From: Owenia fusiformis
Lineage: Eukaryota; Annelida; Polychaeta; Sabellida; Oweniidae
Length of the DNA: 64,000 bases
Reading direction: 5' to 3'
Assembly: GCA_903813345.2 (NCBI GenBank)
Contig: CAIIXF020000009.1
Coordinates: 25,456,740-25,520,739, forward strand
The position numbers and the translations under genes are program-made. This document shows positions 49,001-54,659 of the stretch, one piece after another. Under the pieces are notes generated by a model. That model was not told the origin of the DNA and made no database searches. It saw only the letters and a list, made by a program, of their open reading frames with translations. Within the stretch, counting starts at the first letter, position 1. Every line of letters begins with the position of its first letter.

Positions 49001-49721
49001 TGATATTTCGGTGAAGTAAAAACAAACACAAATAATTTGATCAATTTTGATCGAATTCACTCTATATTATCATTCAAAGACTTCCTAACAATACACAATC
49101 ACACACGAGATACACGATGATACAATATATCCACTGTAGTTGATGTGAGCGGGAAATCAAGCTGAGAAATCGGCTTCGTTAAGGATTTTTCCAAATATTT
49201 TAGTTTCACTTTCAGATTTTTCCCCGGGATTTTAGGAACATTATCAGTATCAACGATTATCGGTAACGGTAAGGTAATGGAGGTGAAATTTACCGGCAGT
49301 GAGATCCATTACCGTTGCAAGCACTAATAACATTTGAAATTATTCTCGCTTAAAGAAATCAAATATAACAATAGATTCAGACGGGGATGTGAGCTGATGT
49401 TCTTCAAATCTATACATAAAGGTATATTTCATATTATTATGCCATATTTACTGTGCGTGTGACACAATGATTTACAATATTTATAATACTAAGGCAGCTC
49501 AATCTTCCTCCTCAAAGCCGGAATATAGAGAAGGCTTTGGACCGAAGTAATTCCAAATGCTTGGCAGGTTTTTGAACAAGGAAGTGAGTGCAACTGTACT
49601 AAAACATTCTTACCTTGGTGAAAGCAAATAACTCCTTTTGAAGCTTTACTCTTGCTTCACTGTCGGGCCTTTCACGCTTTTTTACTCCAGGAATATGCAA
49701 CTTCCTCAATAAACCAGACAT
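9860..49721 (-). CDS. l(2)gl: Lethal(2) giant larvae homolog, N-terminal part, five coding exons
   Basis: Join of 49614-49721, 45954-46051, 21935-22016, 19947-20056 and 9860-10006 on the minus strand. It encodes about 181 residues and stays open across every junction. Lgl proteins are cytoplasmic and cortical scaffolds with two WD40 propellers. They set basolateral polarity, oppose aPKC/Par6 and bind myosin II and syntaxins (family knowledge). Signatures seen in order: QKELFAFTK near residue 30, EHGFP at about 39, [10 protein letters not shown] at about 58, PGVEF at about 73, SLHLWEV at about 107 and LLLGTEGGN at about 150. The leader LQKELFAF and the PGVEF spacing fit Lgl better than the related tomosyn (STXBP5). 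The family is about 1000 residues long, so only the first fifth is here. The second propeller and the aPKC-site loop lie left of base 1. Introns are about 3.6, 23.9, 1.9 and 9.9 kb. Confidence 0.93.
10094..10175 (-). pseudogene. Damaged partial duplicate of Lgl exon 5 (decoy exon)
   Basis: On the minus strand, 10164 downward repeats the exon 5 start with an intact acceptor (TTTCCAG followed by CAAATTG). It encodes KLKNISACC and then hits TAA. The adjoining 10094-10124 repeats intron 5 sequence from 9781-9811 (GATAATGGCAAAATC). The block therefore looks like a tandem duplicate of the exon 5 region with about 155 bp lost from its middle, including most of the exon. It lies on the exon 4 side of the real exon, so the splicing machinery meets it first. 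Confidence 0.75.
10821..10874. repeat. Dispersed repeat copy 1
   Basis: GGTGCAGAAAGAAACACCTT followed by CCAGAAT and later TCTTTCTTGGAAA. It is repeated with about 85 percent identity by eye at 12384-12441. The function and full extent are unknown. Confidence 0.6.
12085..12320. repeat. 29-bp minisatellite, about 8 copies
   Basis: The unit is GCCCTGAATAAAGATATCAT followed by TGCAAACAT. Copies on the right are nearly identical and those on the left are diverged (ATACCATCG, GGATGTCACTG), a gradient expected if the array expands from one side. There are no unique spacers between units, so it is a tandem array and not a CRISPR. Confidence 0.9.
12384..12441. repeat. Dispersed repeat copy 2
   Basis: Related to 10821-10874. 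It is flanked on both sides by a second duplicated phrase, GGATTTTCTGGAATTT then CTCGAGCC, at about 12359-12383 and 12468-12490. This part is a small direct duplication bracketing the repeat. Confidence 0.55.
15915..15990. repeat. CpG-rich imperfect palindrome
   Basis: CCATCTTCG and TTCACTC on the left are mirrored by CAGTGAAG and AAGATGG on the right around a CpG-rich centre. On the minus strand the centre includes CCGAGTGAACGAAG, close to the loop motif of the 40-kb palindromes. Flanking GGTATAGCC occurs as a direct repeat. Confidence 0.4.
17100..17420. promoter_or_regulatory. Intronic promoter- or enhancer-like island
   Basis: CpG frequency rises clearly above the surroundings. Motifs seen: a full CRE palindrome TGACGTCA at 17291-17298, a TATA-like CCATATATAGAA at 17309-17320, and three CCAAT-type sites (CACCAATCC, CATTGGTC, GATTGGCG). 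On the plus strand the order CCAAT, CRE, TATA resembles a core promoter with a start near 17340-17350. No convincing exon follows. It could drive an unknown nested transcript, act as an Lgl enhancer, or be part of a TE. Confidence 0.4.
19721..19811. repeat. Dispersed repeat, copy near exon 4
   Basis: CATCTTTCTGTTTCACTTGA, then GCTGAGAAGAAATGAG, then TGTCATGGTTTATCATGATG. A copy with the same order lies at 21501-21596 in intron 3, in direct orientation. Possibly an undescribed short interspersed family. Confidence 0.6.
19947..20056 (-). CDS. l(2)gl: Lgl coding exon 4 (residues 97-132 plus two bases)
   Basis: 110 nt. The acceptor is TTTTTTGTTGCAG followed by GGT CGC CTG, phase 0. It reads [17 protein letters not shown], then [19 protein letters not shown]. 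The LISL[10 protein letters not shown] pattern is the characteristic WD40 strand set of the Lgl family. The last two bases AG, before a GTAAG donor, are completed by the C that opens exon 5 to give serine. Confidence 0.93.
20057..21934 (-). other. Lgl intron 3
   Basis: About 1.9 kb. It holds the second copy of the 19721 repeat and, near 20356, a one-sided fragment (TATAGGGTGGTCCACAAAAT) that resembles a mariner-type end without a visible partner. Nothing else was recognised. Confidence 0.8.
21501..21596. repeat. Dispersed repeat, intron 3 copy
   Basis: Direct-orientation relative of 19721-19811. The two copies differ by scattered substitutions and short indels, so this is not a recent duplication. 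Confidence 0.6.
21935..22016 (-). CDS. l(2)gl: Lgl coding exon 3 (residues 69-96)
   Basis: 82 nt. The acceptor is TATCAG followed by TGTAGG. The first T completes an isoleucine codon begun in exon 2. It then reads [17 protein letters not shown] and [10 protein letters not shown], ending in phase 0 at CAG before a GTATG donor. PGVEF followed by a TQ-x-x-FL segment is the conserved end of blade 1 and start of blade 2 in Lgl. The exon is too short to stand out as an open frame and was found by its motif and splice sites. Confidence 0.9.
23079..23107. repeat. Perfect 13-bp-stem hairpin
   Basis: CTGATTTTCTTGT, then AAC, then ACAAGAAAATCAG. The inverted repeat is exact with a 3-nt spacer. The stem is too short for a typical microRNA precursor, and no flanking structure was seen. 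Confidence 0.6.
24186..24350. repeat. TTTGTTACAGA / CAAACACTAACCAC repeat, longest copy
   Basis: Two TTTGTTACAGACA words are followed by about four 14-bp units of the type AAACATTAACTACC and then AGGGGACATAAAAAT. Relatives lie at 6535-6600 and 22088-22150. Confidence 0.55.
24985..25150. repeat. Dispersed repeat with GTTCTACT words
   Basis: ACAGTAAAACCTGTATAAG opens a stretch with several GGTGTTCTACT or GGTGTTCCACT words and closes ACAGGTTTCATTGTA, an imperfect inverted match to the opening. Related to the 1320, 46260, 47455 and 54535 copies. Confidence 0.5.
25755..26141 (-). CDS. Open frame with splice donor inside the 25484 element
   Basis: A true ATG opens a 128-codon frame. The conserved-looking part runs from about residue 30 to the end ([18 protein letters not shown], then FQFLSYIRH). 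The frame runs into a consensus donor, ACGAG followed by GTAAGTG, with the genuine stop formed by the donor itself. The donor phase (two spare bases) matches the acceptor of Lgl exon 3. I do not recognise the protein. It may be the first exon of the element's former transposase, a captured gene piece, or an alternative Lgl first exon. Confidence 0.35.
   Translation of the reverse strand: MMQCLMMTVSLSVSLFKIIFRNKKTSIKIECKASAANVIGISHSLHGVISPIRLPCDIGVPKYFQTADFFDLDAGSSFQFLSYIRHTDNALDLRTTMKKFTNKHYHLPEIADPLITLFNAKKCKLGTR
26094..26119. promoter_or_regulatory. Tandem GAAAnn array (IRF/ISRE-like)
   Basis: Four hexamers of GAAAnn type in a row: GAAAAGTGAAAC, then TGAAAGTGAAAC. This matches the interferon-regulatory-factor binding pattern. 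IRF-family factors are known in molluscs and other invertebrates. Binding is inferred. Confidence 0.35.
26910..27090. repeat. Dispersed repeat with AAGGGGGGTTCAC and a poly-C tract
   Basis: CCAGTAGCCAGGATTTGCCA, then AGGGGGGTTCAC, later GGTGAAAAACTGCATGATTT, and a poly-C run of about 19. Relatives: 44775-44850 (TTTTGCCAAGGGGGGTTCAC) and 60610-60720, where the GGTGAAAAACTGCAT block appears reverse-complemented. 48316-48360 may be a remnant. Likely ends of a degraded transposon family. Confidence 0.55.
31146..31319. mobile_element. Candidate 174-bp MITE
   Basis: CAGGGGTGTCACTAG at the left and the complement of CAGGGGTTTCATTAG at the right form imperfect inverted ends. Inside, ACAACAGGC is repeated three times. 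I could not find a convincing target duplication, so the limits are provisional. Confidence 0.5.
33094..33600. repeat. 25-bp minisatellite, about 20 copies
   Basis: The unit is AGACAAAGGCTAGCCACAC followed by TATAAT. Each unit centres on the palindrome GGCTAGCC. Between about 33250 and 33410, CCACAC and CCATAC variants alternate, giving a 50-bp dimer pattern. Flanking copies on both sides are broken into TACTACTATA fragments. It sits in Lgl intron 2. Confidence 0.92.
38392..38516. repeat. 125-bp near-perfect hairpin
   Basis: The arm TTGGAGGTTTTGGATACAGG, then GAATATCCCGAGGGATATG, is mirrored almost base for base by 38456-38516 around a centre near 38454 rich in TCCC and GGGA. Open frames on both strands here are consequences of the palindrome. 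A related but more diverged hairpin lies at 41586-41702. Confidence 0.9.
39405..39471. repeat. Short imperfect palindrome
   Basis: CCAAGGGATAATCCCAATAT and its partial complement ending TTATCCCATACCAATCTTGG surround CGACTAT. The GGGATAA/TTATCCC words recur at the ends of other units of the complex (39782, 40850, 41565). Confidence 0.5.
39736..39762. repeat. 27-bp perfect palindrome GCGGGCAGATAT
   Basis: GCGGGCAGATAT, a three-base centre, and ATATCTGCCCGC, followed by TTGGAGCGGGACGTA. The same hairpin type, ATATCTGCCCGC then GGAGCGGGACATATA, occurs in the foldback at 46840-46900, linking the two loci. Confidence 0.8.
39785..39915. repeat. Left arm of large internal inverted repeat
   Basis: CCCATGGTTGCAAGGAGGAT, then ATAGATCGAATATCAC, through CATCGAATATCACTTTTAAA. 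The complementary arm spans about 41440-41570, with ATTTTAGCAAACAATT shared as well. The pair encloses three of the loop-bearing palindromes. Confidence 0.75.
39930..40072. repeat. Palindrome with loop motif, copy A
   Basis: The arm ATCCTATGATTTATGAGTGA, then TATGATTTTTATCCAC, is mirrored by GTGGATTAAAATCATATCAC and GAGTAAATCATAGGAT. The loop at 39995-40016 reads GAGTGAGCG, T, AGCGA, GA, GAGTG. Confidence 0.85.
40199..40258. repeat. Small palindrome between copies A and B
   Basis: ACCATGGCATACGG and CCGTATGCTATGGT surround a centre of about 23 nt. Outside it, TTCCATAGTTAAAG (40082) and CTAACTATGGAA (40345) form a wider inverted pair, so copies A and B are themselves arranged as mirror halves. 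Confidence 0.7.
40366..40504. repeat. Palindrome with loop motif, copy B
   Basis: The arm AAAAATATCACTTATATCCA, then TGAGTGGATATTGATATCTTC, is mirrored by 40447-40504. The loop at 40426-40447 reads GAGTGAGCG, C, AGCGA, AT, GAGTG. Confidence 0.88.
40697..40837. repeat. Palindrome with loop motif, copy C
   Basis: The arm AATATCACATCATTTTGAGT, then GATATCATTTTTATCGCC, is mirrored by GGCGATAAAATGATATCAC and its continuation. The loop at 40758-40779 reads GAGTGAGCA, A, AGCGA, AT, GAGTG. Arm sequences differ from copies A and B while the loop is retained. Confidence 0.87.
41365..41480. repeat. Palindrome of 22-bp CATCGAATATCAC repeats
   Basis: Three direct copies of ACCATCGAATATCACTTTTG (22-bp period) run into two complementary copies, AAGTGATATTCGATGGTTT and a variant. 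Direct and inverted repetition are combined, as in foldback element arms. Confidence 0.85.
41586..41702. repeat. Second hairpin related to 38392-38516
   Basis: The arm GGGAGGTTTTGGATATGGGG, then AGATATGCATATCTAC, is mirrored by GTAGATGTGCATATCTC and CCAATATCCAAACCGACC around ACCTGAGGGACCGTAGGGAC. Both hairpins share GGAGGTTTTGGATA ends and a GGGACC-type centre but differ in the stem. Downstream, 41815-41880 has three CGAAGCGGGA direct repeats. Confidence 0.82.
44775..44850. repeat. Fragment of the AAGGGGGGTTCAC dispersed repeat
   Basis: CAGGCCCGTCACCAGCTTTT, GCCAAGGGGGGTTCAC and GGCTATGGGCC. Related to 26910 and 60610; limits unclear. Confidence 0.45.
44993..45137. repeat. 78-bp tandem duplication, two copies
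   Basis: Copies start at 44993 and 45071 (ATAAAATCCCA), sharing ATGACCTAA, then AAACAAACCATTCCC and TGATCA. Differences are scattered substitutions. Both strands stay open across it, which is incidental. Confidence 0.75.
45954..46051 (-). CDS. l(2)gl: Lgl coding exon 2 (residues 37-68 plus two bases)
   Basis: 98 nt. The acceptor is TTTTATAG followed by TGC ACT GAG, phase 0. It reads [17 protein letters not shown], then [14 protein letters not shown], the first WD40 blade of Lgl/tomosyn proteins. The donor that keeps the Lgl frame is AAT followed by GTATCC, which is weak. A stronger-looking GTAAGA lies 8 nt earlier, but its use would shift the frame in exon 3. With the weak donor, the distance from SGA to PGVEF equals the family spacing exactly. 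Confidence 0.9.
46633..46975. repeat. Foldback element with inner GCGGG hairpin
   Basis: Outer arms of about 37 bp: GTATCTCATACTTGAGTGGG then TTTAGGGTA at the left, and its complement at 46939-46975. A second, inner palindrome at 46840-46900 pairs GAGCGGGATGGATATATTAT with a stretch ending CTGCCTGCTC. The inner part is related to the 39736 palindrome. Confidence 0.75.
47455..47660. repeat. GTGAACACC short tandem and dispersed repeat
   Basis: AGTGAACACCTCTCTC-type words repeat three to four times at a spacing of about 20 bp and the segment ends ACAGGTTTTACTGTATA. It belongs with the 1320 and 24985 copies. Confidence 0.5.
48698..49326. mobile_element. 629-bp hAT-like MITE with exact 8-bp duplication
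   Basis: Inverted ends TAGTGCCTTACGGTAATG and the complement of TAGTGCTTGCAACGGTAATG. ATAACATT flanks both sides exactly (48690-48697 and 49327-49334). An 8-bp duplication with TAGTG-type ends is diagnostic of hAT-related elements. The interior has several CCGGTAAT/ATTACCG words and no open transposase frame. Confidence 0.85.
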
Positions 49722-49738
49722 GTTGCTGTTTTTAACTC
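49614..49738 (-). CDS. l(2)gl: Lgl coding exon 1 (residues 1-36) with 17 nt of 5' leader
   Basis: The ATG is at 49721-49719 and the exon ends AAG followed by a GTAAGAA donor, phase 0. The peptide starts [12 protein letters not shown], continues as a basic stretch (VKKRERPD) and ends QKELFAFTK, the leader that precedes the first propeller in Lgl proteins. A splice acceptor (T-rich, ending TTTTGTAG) sits 17 nt upstream of the ATG, so the leader is probably split by a small intron (49739-49890). The open frame continues upstream to another ATG at 49847, but that part has no Lgl character and crosses the acceptor. The 49721 start is therefore preferred. Confidence 0.9.
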
Positions 49739-49890
49739 CTACAAAATATGACAAATCAAACTTCAATATTTTCAAGTTGAACTTCGAAACAAAAGCCGGT
49801 GAAATTGTCATGGAAATACATGTTCGATTATCTGCTAAAGTACTCAACCAAATTGTGCAAAACTTGACCTGATTAGTGAAATGTACTTAC

Positions 49891-50050
49891 TTATTCACCA
49901 TACGAAAATAAAATCAGTTTTGTTGAGTGATTGTGCAGTAAATGTAGACGTTATCGCAGTAAATCCTTCGACCTTTTTGAATCCGCGCCAACCAACAGCT
50001 ACAAACAAATAGATGTCGCCTCTTAGGAACTGATATTCAAATATATTCCT
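49891..50050 (-). other. l(2)gl: Candidate non-coding first exon of Lgl (5' leader)
   Basis: A consensus donor, GTAAGTAC on the minus strand, has its GT at 49890-49889. With the acceptor at 49741-49739 it would define a 152-nt leader intron. No conserved protein is encoded in the stretch above. The upper end is not defined by sequence and the 50050 limit is only nominal. Confidence 0.4.
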
Positions 50051-50300
50051 CCGCGTTTTCGTCTATTTCTTTTCTCTAATATTCCATCGTAGATAACTGC
50101 TTATTGATCAACTCGAGTATAATTTTAGGTGATGATCATATGTCGAATTATAACTGCATATGAATAATATGGACGAGTAATATTCATGCATGCCCTATAT
50201 TCACCGTCCTACTATAACCTCTTTACACAGTCAGTGCACGATTCGTCCGCAATACCACGTGACCAAGCTGATGACATCATCATTGACCAATCAATGAGTT
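49950..50300 (-). promoter_or_regulatory. Candidate Lgl promoter region
   Basis: Immediately upstream of the proposed leader exon, the sequence has more CpG than its surroundings. It carries a CCAAT-type ATTGG pair, a CACGTG E-box near 50258 and a TGATGACATCA CRE/AP-1-like palindrome near 50270. These motifs are short and could arise by chance. The call rests mainly on position. Confidence 0.3.
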
Positions 50301-51659
50301 ATGTGCTCGTAGGGTTCAAATAGTAAACAATTATTACACATGTTTATTCTTGTCTACTGACAGGTTTGTGAAAAATACAGTTACAAAATATTTAGATGGA
50401 ATCATAGATATGCATGTGTTCCACCAACCAAGGGAGATTCAATATTTTAAATTACATATTACCAGAAGACTCGAATTCCAAGATAAAATTGGGGTCGTCT
50501 CAACTTCGATCAACAGAAATCTTGTACATCAAGACCAGATGAACACTTTTGAAACAAAAATCTGAAAGTAATGTAAGAATTCTTTCAAAAACTTGTATTT
50601 TCATGCACTTTACCCTAACTCTTTAGCCGTGATGATATCCCGGGATGATATGATCATCATGTAAAATAACAAGTAAGGATTTTGTTGTCGATCTTAGCAC
50701 CATCTATAAAAGCGCCACATTACTAATAGTGTCATGGTGATGCACCTTTGTTCACAACTCAATAAAAATATAAATACAAGATCTTCATCACGTCTTGTAA
50801 TTTCCGTTTTTTCAACGATTCACACAGTAGAATAGGCATACACGCAAACCTAATGGGGGTTAGTTAGTTAGTTAGTAAATAATTTTGTAATTCAAACAAA
50901 ATTAACTAAGAAATTAATAAAACTCGATGCATCTTCTTTCGTCTGGGTATATTTTATGTCGTCGATGTCCCCAAGACCATATTTCCCTATCAACTTCCAA
51001 TACATGGTTTGATTTCGCGAATGCTACCAAGTATTATAGTTTAGGTGACATTCGCGAATGCAACTGCCGGTTGACGGCTTGACCTCCAACTCATAGGGAA
51101 TCTGCATTGAAATAAACTCATCATTTTGAAGTTGAAATAACGATCAAACCAATAGTTAGCTGCCAGTCAGTGTTAGTTGCTACTTATTTAGAGCTTGATG
51201 TAAACTTGATGACACTAATAGGGAGTTTAAGCGGGAGTTTAAGGTTGCAATGCTTTTTACAACCTAAACGTGAACGGAAAATATTTAAGCGATGCATTTG
51301 TATGGGCGATTGGTCATACGTATATGGCTGGCGTTTCGATTTTATACAGTCTGTCGGCCGACGTTATAAACCCATTGTTGTTTACCGGTTTTTAAAAAAA
51401 AGTGCGTAGTAATAATTTCGGCATTTTCGAACTACTTGTTTACGCCCGATTGGGCATGGTCTTTAACGAGTTGTTTAGCAATCAAGATGTTACTTTAATA
51501 AAATAAAAATAGTATGCCTATAATGATAAGTACCTCCTCTATCTAATGGTGTATTTTTCAACTGCCCAAGACCACGGGAAATGGGTATAAAATGCGTTGG
51601 AAAAAGGGCTACTTTTAACTTTTTTGAACTTCGACTTTGTCTGATTAATTCATAGAATA

Positions 51660-52300
51660 ATTTATTTTTATGATTCATTTTAGATCGTACAAAAGTTGGA
51701 TAATGTATCGAAAATCATGCTCGTGAAAAAATTATTCAGATTCACTTAAAATCCAACGATCGTTACAGTTTTTACTAAACCTCAAACTTAAAACGGCTCA
51801 TTTTTTACACAAATAACGTGTTTGACGACACAAATCACGGATCTATCTGTAGTTTCTATCTCTAAAGTTTAGGCATTTCGCACACCAAATAAATATTGTT
51901 ATATAAAAATATGTATCACCCATTATTCGCGGAAGGTATTTAATTTCATGTATACGAAATATTTATCTGATCCGATAACGATTAAGTATTCATTTTTCAG
52001 TTTAAAAATACGAAAACTGCTAAAACGGGGCTAATATTGAGACAAAAATTACGTGTGACGTAATTATTTCTTTAATCATGCATTTTCTTCATAGAAATCT
52101 GGAATTAATTTTAAGGATCAATATTTAATGCAAAATATATATAAGACGACCACAGCGTGAGCAATGTATCGAATTTTAGGCAAACAAAAAACAAGAATGA
52201 TTCAATTGAACATGAAAAATTGTTACAGTTTTTACTAAAATGAAAACTCTTAAATGGCGTCATTTTAGCCCAAAATCCAAGTTGACGACTTAAATAGTTC
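51660..52300. repeat. Repeat with GTTACAGTTTTTACTAAA words
   Basis: GATCGTTACAGTTTTTACTA near 51757 and TTGTTACAGTTTTTACTAAA near 52222, set in similar AT-rich sequence about tolerance-level identity. The family recurs at 63210-63990 (near 63249 and 63702). Element ends are not visible. Confidence 0.45.
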
Positions 52301-53394
52301 ACGGATGTACTTCAGTTGACATCAAGCTTGAACATGAAATTCGCCCATTGAAATTCCAAATAAAACGATCGAAATGACATAAGTCTCGTAAAGGCGTATT
52401 GAATAATGTGTACGCCAAATATCATATTATGAAATTGAAAAATCAATCTACGATAAGACACTTTGTAAATAGTATTAGGGTTTAAAGATACGGACATTTA
52501 TGAACAATTAACCTATTCTAAAGACGGATCGTATTCATTTCTTAAAGACGAATGTTCGAAATTCAAATTCAAGATGCCCATTTTGTGTAGAAAATATGTT
52601 TTCATCCGATCACACTACACATGTTCCAAATAACAGCTAAGAGAAAATTCATTGATATAGGATGAAGTGGATGGATTTGGTACATTTCTTTGCAATGTGG
52701 GCGCATTTAAAACAGCGCCATATTTTACGGCACAATTTCCGCTGGCCTGTGAATCTTTTTTAGCGCGTCATTCCAATCGGAATGATGATTATATGTATAA
52801 ATTCCGCATTTTTAGAATAGACAAGAGTGTAATTTTTTCCTCTTTCAGTTAAAATATTCTCATTTATGATATGGAATAGTTCACACTTCATGTACCATGG
52901 TACTAAACATGTTATATGGACATTAAACTCACGAACACGTACTGTGCTCCAATTTTGACTGATTTATGTAAATCCAAGAGAATCGTCTTAGCTTCTTATG
53001 CGCGCTGTAAATGAATTTTTATACTAGTCTACATAATATTTTTCTTAATTGTTTCTCATTAAATTCGAAGTCATATAATAGAAACAAAATCGTATTTCAA
53101 ATATTTTCCAGCTGTACACCAAACACCCACCAAATTAGATCATTATGTAAATGTTTGGGAGGAAAAAGAACAGTACTATATGGCTCAAATGACATTTAAT
53201 GTCATGATGTATGTCCATTTTTGTGATATATTTGTCATGATCACTCTGTACTGAACTCAATAAGGAACTAGAAAATGGCAACTCCACGGAGTAGCAAATC
53301 CCAACGAACACTATATAAATCATCAATCTGTACAGTCACAAAATAATATTTACCATCTACTCTTACCTTCAATAAATATATTAAATCATTGTAG

Positions 53395-54110
53395 CATCAT
53401 GTAAATCTAAGAAATGGCGAATTTCTGCTCTAGTCAGCCATTTTGAATTTTCAAAGACGCAAATCAGAAAAACAATGCCATAATTGTGATCTACTCTGAA
53501 ATACCTTCAATTTGAGTATAATATAGCCATACTTTTAAGAGATCAGAAAATAATTGCGAAATCACGCATTAGGCGGCCATTTTGATTTTTTTAGGCCCCA
53601 ATCAGAAAAACGCTACGATATTTACAATCTACTCTAAATTGCCTTTCATTTGAGTATAATAAAGCTATACATCTCAAAATTAACGCAAATTCCTGTTTTC
53701 TCAACCCCCATTTACGGCCCCTGGGGGTCAGGGTGAAAAACTCGGGATATATATGTGAAATAGACAGATGTTAATATACTGCCAAAATTTCAAATAATAA
53801 TATTTATTATTTTGGTTTAAAATGAAAAACGTAAGATTTTTGTGAAAAATTCCCGGCATTTTCAAACTGGCGGCCATCTTGAAGAAAAATTTGCGTAAAA
53901 CTATTCACCAATATACATCTTTCCATTAAATATGAAGAAAATCTGTTGACTAGTATTCGAGTTATCCTCCGGACAGACGGACGAATTCAAGTTCCAACAT
54001 GAATACCAGGATAAGTTCTCTTGGCCTCCGGTGTGACTGACGGACAGACGGAGGGACGGAGGGCTTTACTATATCCCTACAGAACTTCGTCCGTTGGGAT
54101 AATTAAGATA
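53395..54110. repeat. Long dispersed repeat, copy 1
   Basis: Two internal subrepeats of the type ATTTTGA, CAAATCAGAAAAAC, GTGATCTACTCT, CAATTTGAGTATAATA. It ends in a GGACAGACGGACG tract and CTATATCCCTACAGAACTTC with a short TATCCC/GGGATA hairpin. The same order recurs at 57440-58190. Confidence 0.65.
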
Positions 54111-54659
54111 CAATAAGTATAGTAACATATACGTATTTACATTGCTTTATTTCTTTTGGTGTAGGGCATACTGATATAGGCCTACAACATACAACTTAAT
54201 TGCAATACAATAGGAAATATGTCACAACTACTTAACTCTATGAATATAGCATTTAAAGCATTAATACAATGTGAAATTAAAAATGATATCATGTTGTGTT
54301 GCATAAATCATTAATTCAGGATCGGCAAGCAAATTTAGTTCTGTCATTTATTCAATTCAATTTATTTCATAATTCTTATTTAATAATATTTTATTAATAT
54401 TACTTGTATAATCTTATTTTATCTAATATCATATCCATGTCTAATACCTAATAACCCAACATAAAGGACCAGGGTAAGTATGGCAAGTGATTTTAGAAGG
54501 TCATTATATCTTTCACCATGAGTACTTTCTCAAAACCTGTAAAGTGGAACACCTCTTTAAATGGAACACCTCCACAAGTGGAATTGTTGGAACTTCACTT
54601 GAAAGAAAGCACATTGTTTTAAATAAAAATTAGTACCGTGGGTACTGGGCTCACATGGT

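Larger units (their letters stand above)
46052..49613 (-). other. Lgl intron 1
   Basis: About 3.6 kb. It contains the 46633 foldback, a dispersed GTGAACACC repeat near 47460, a poly-C tract near 48327 and the hAT-like MITE at 48698-49326. No coding sequence was recognised. Confidence 0.85.

Noticed and set aside
50350-51409. 71- and 79-codon plus-strand frames upstream of Lgl
   Set aside because: No recognisable motif, no flanking splice signals of note and no repeat of the pattern elsewhere. I treat them as chance frames.
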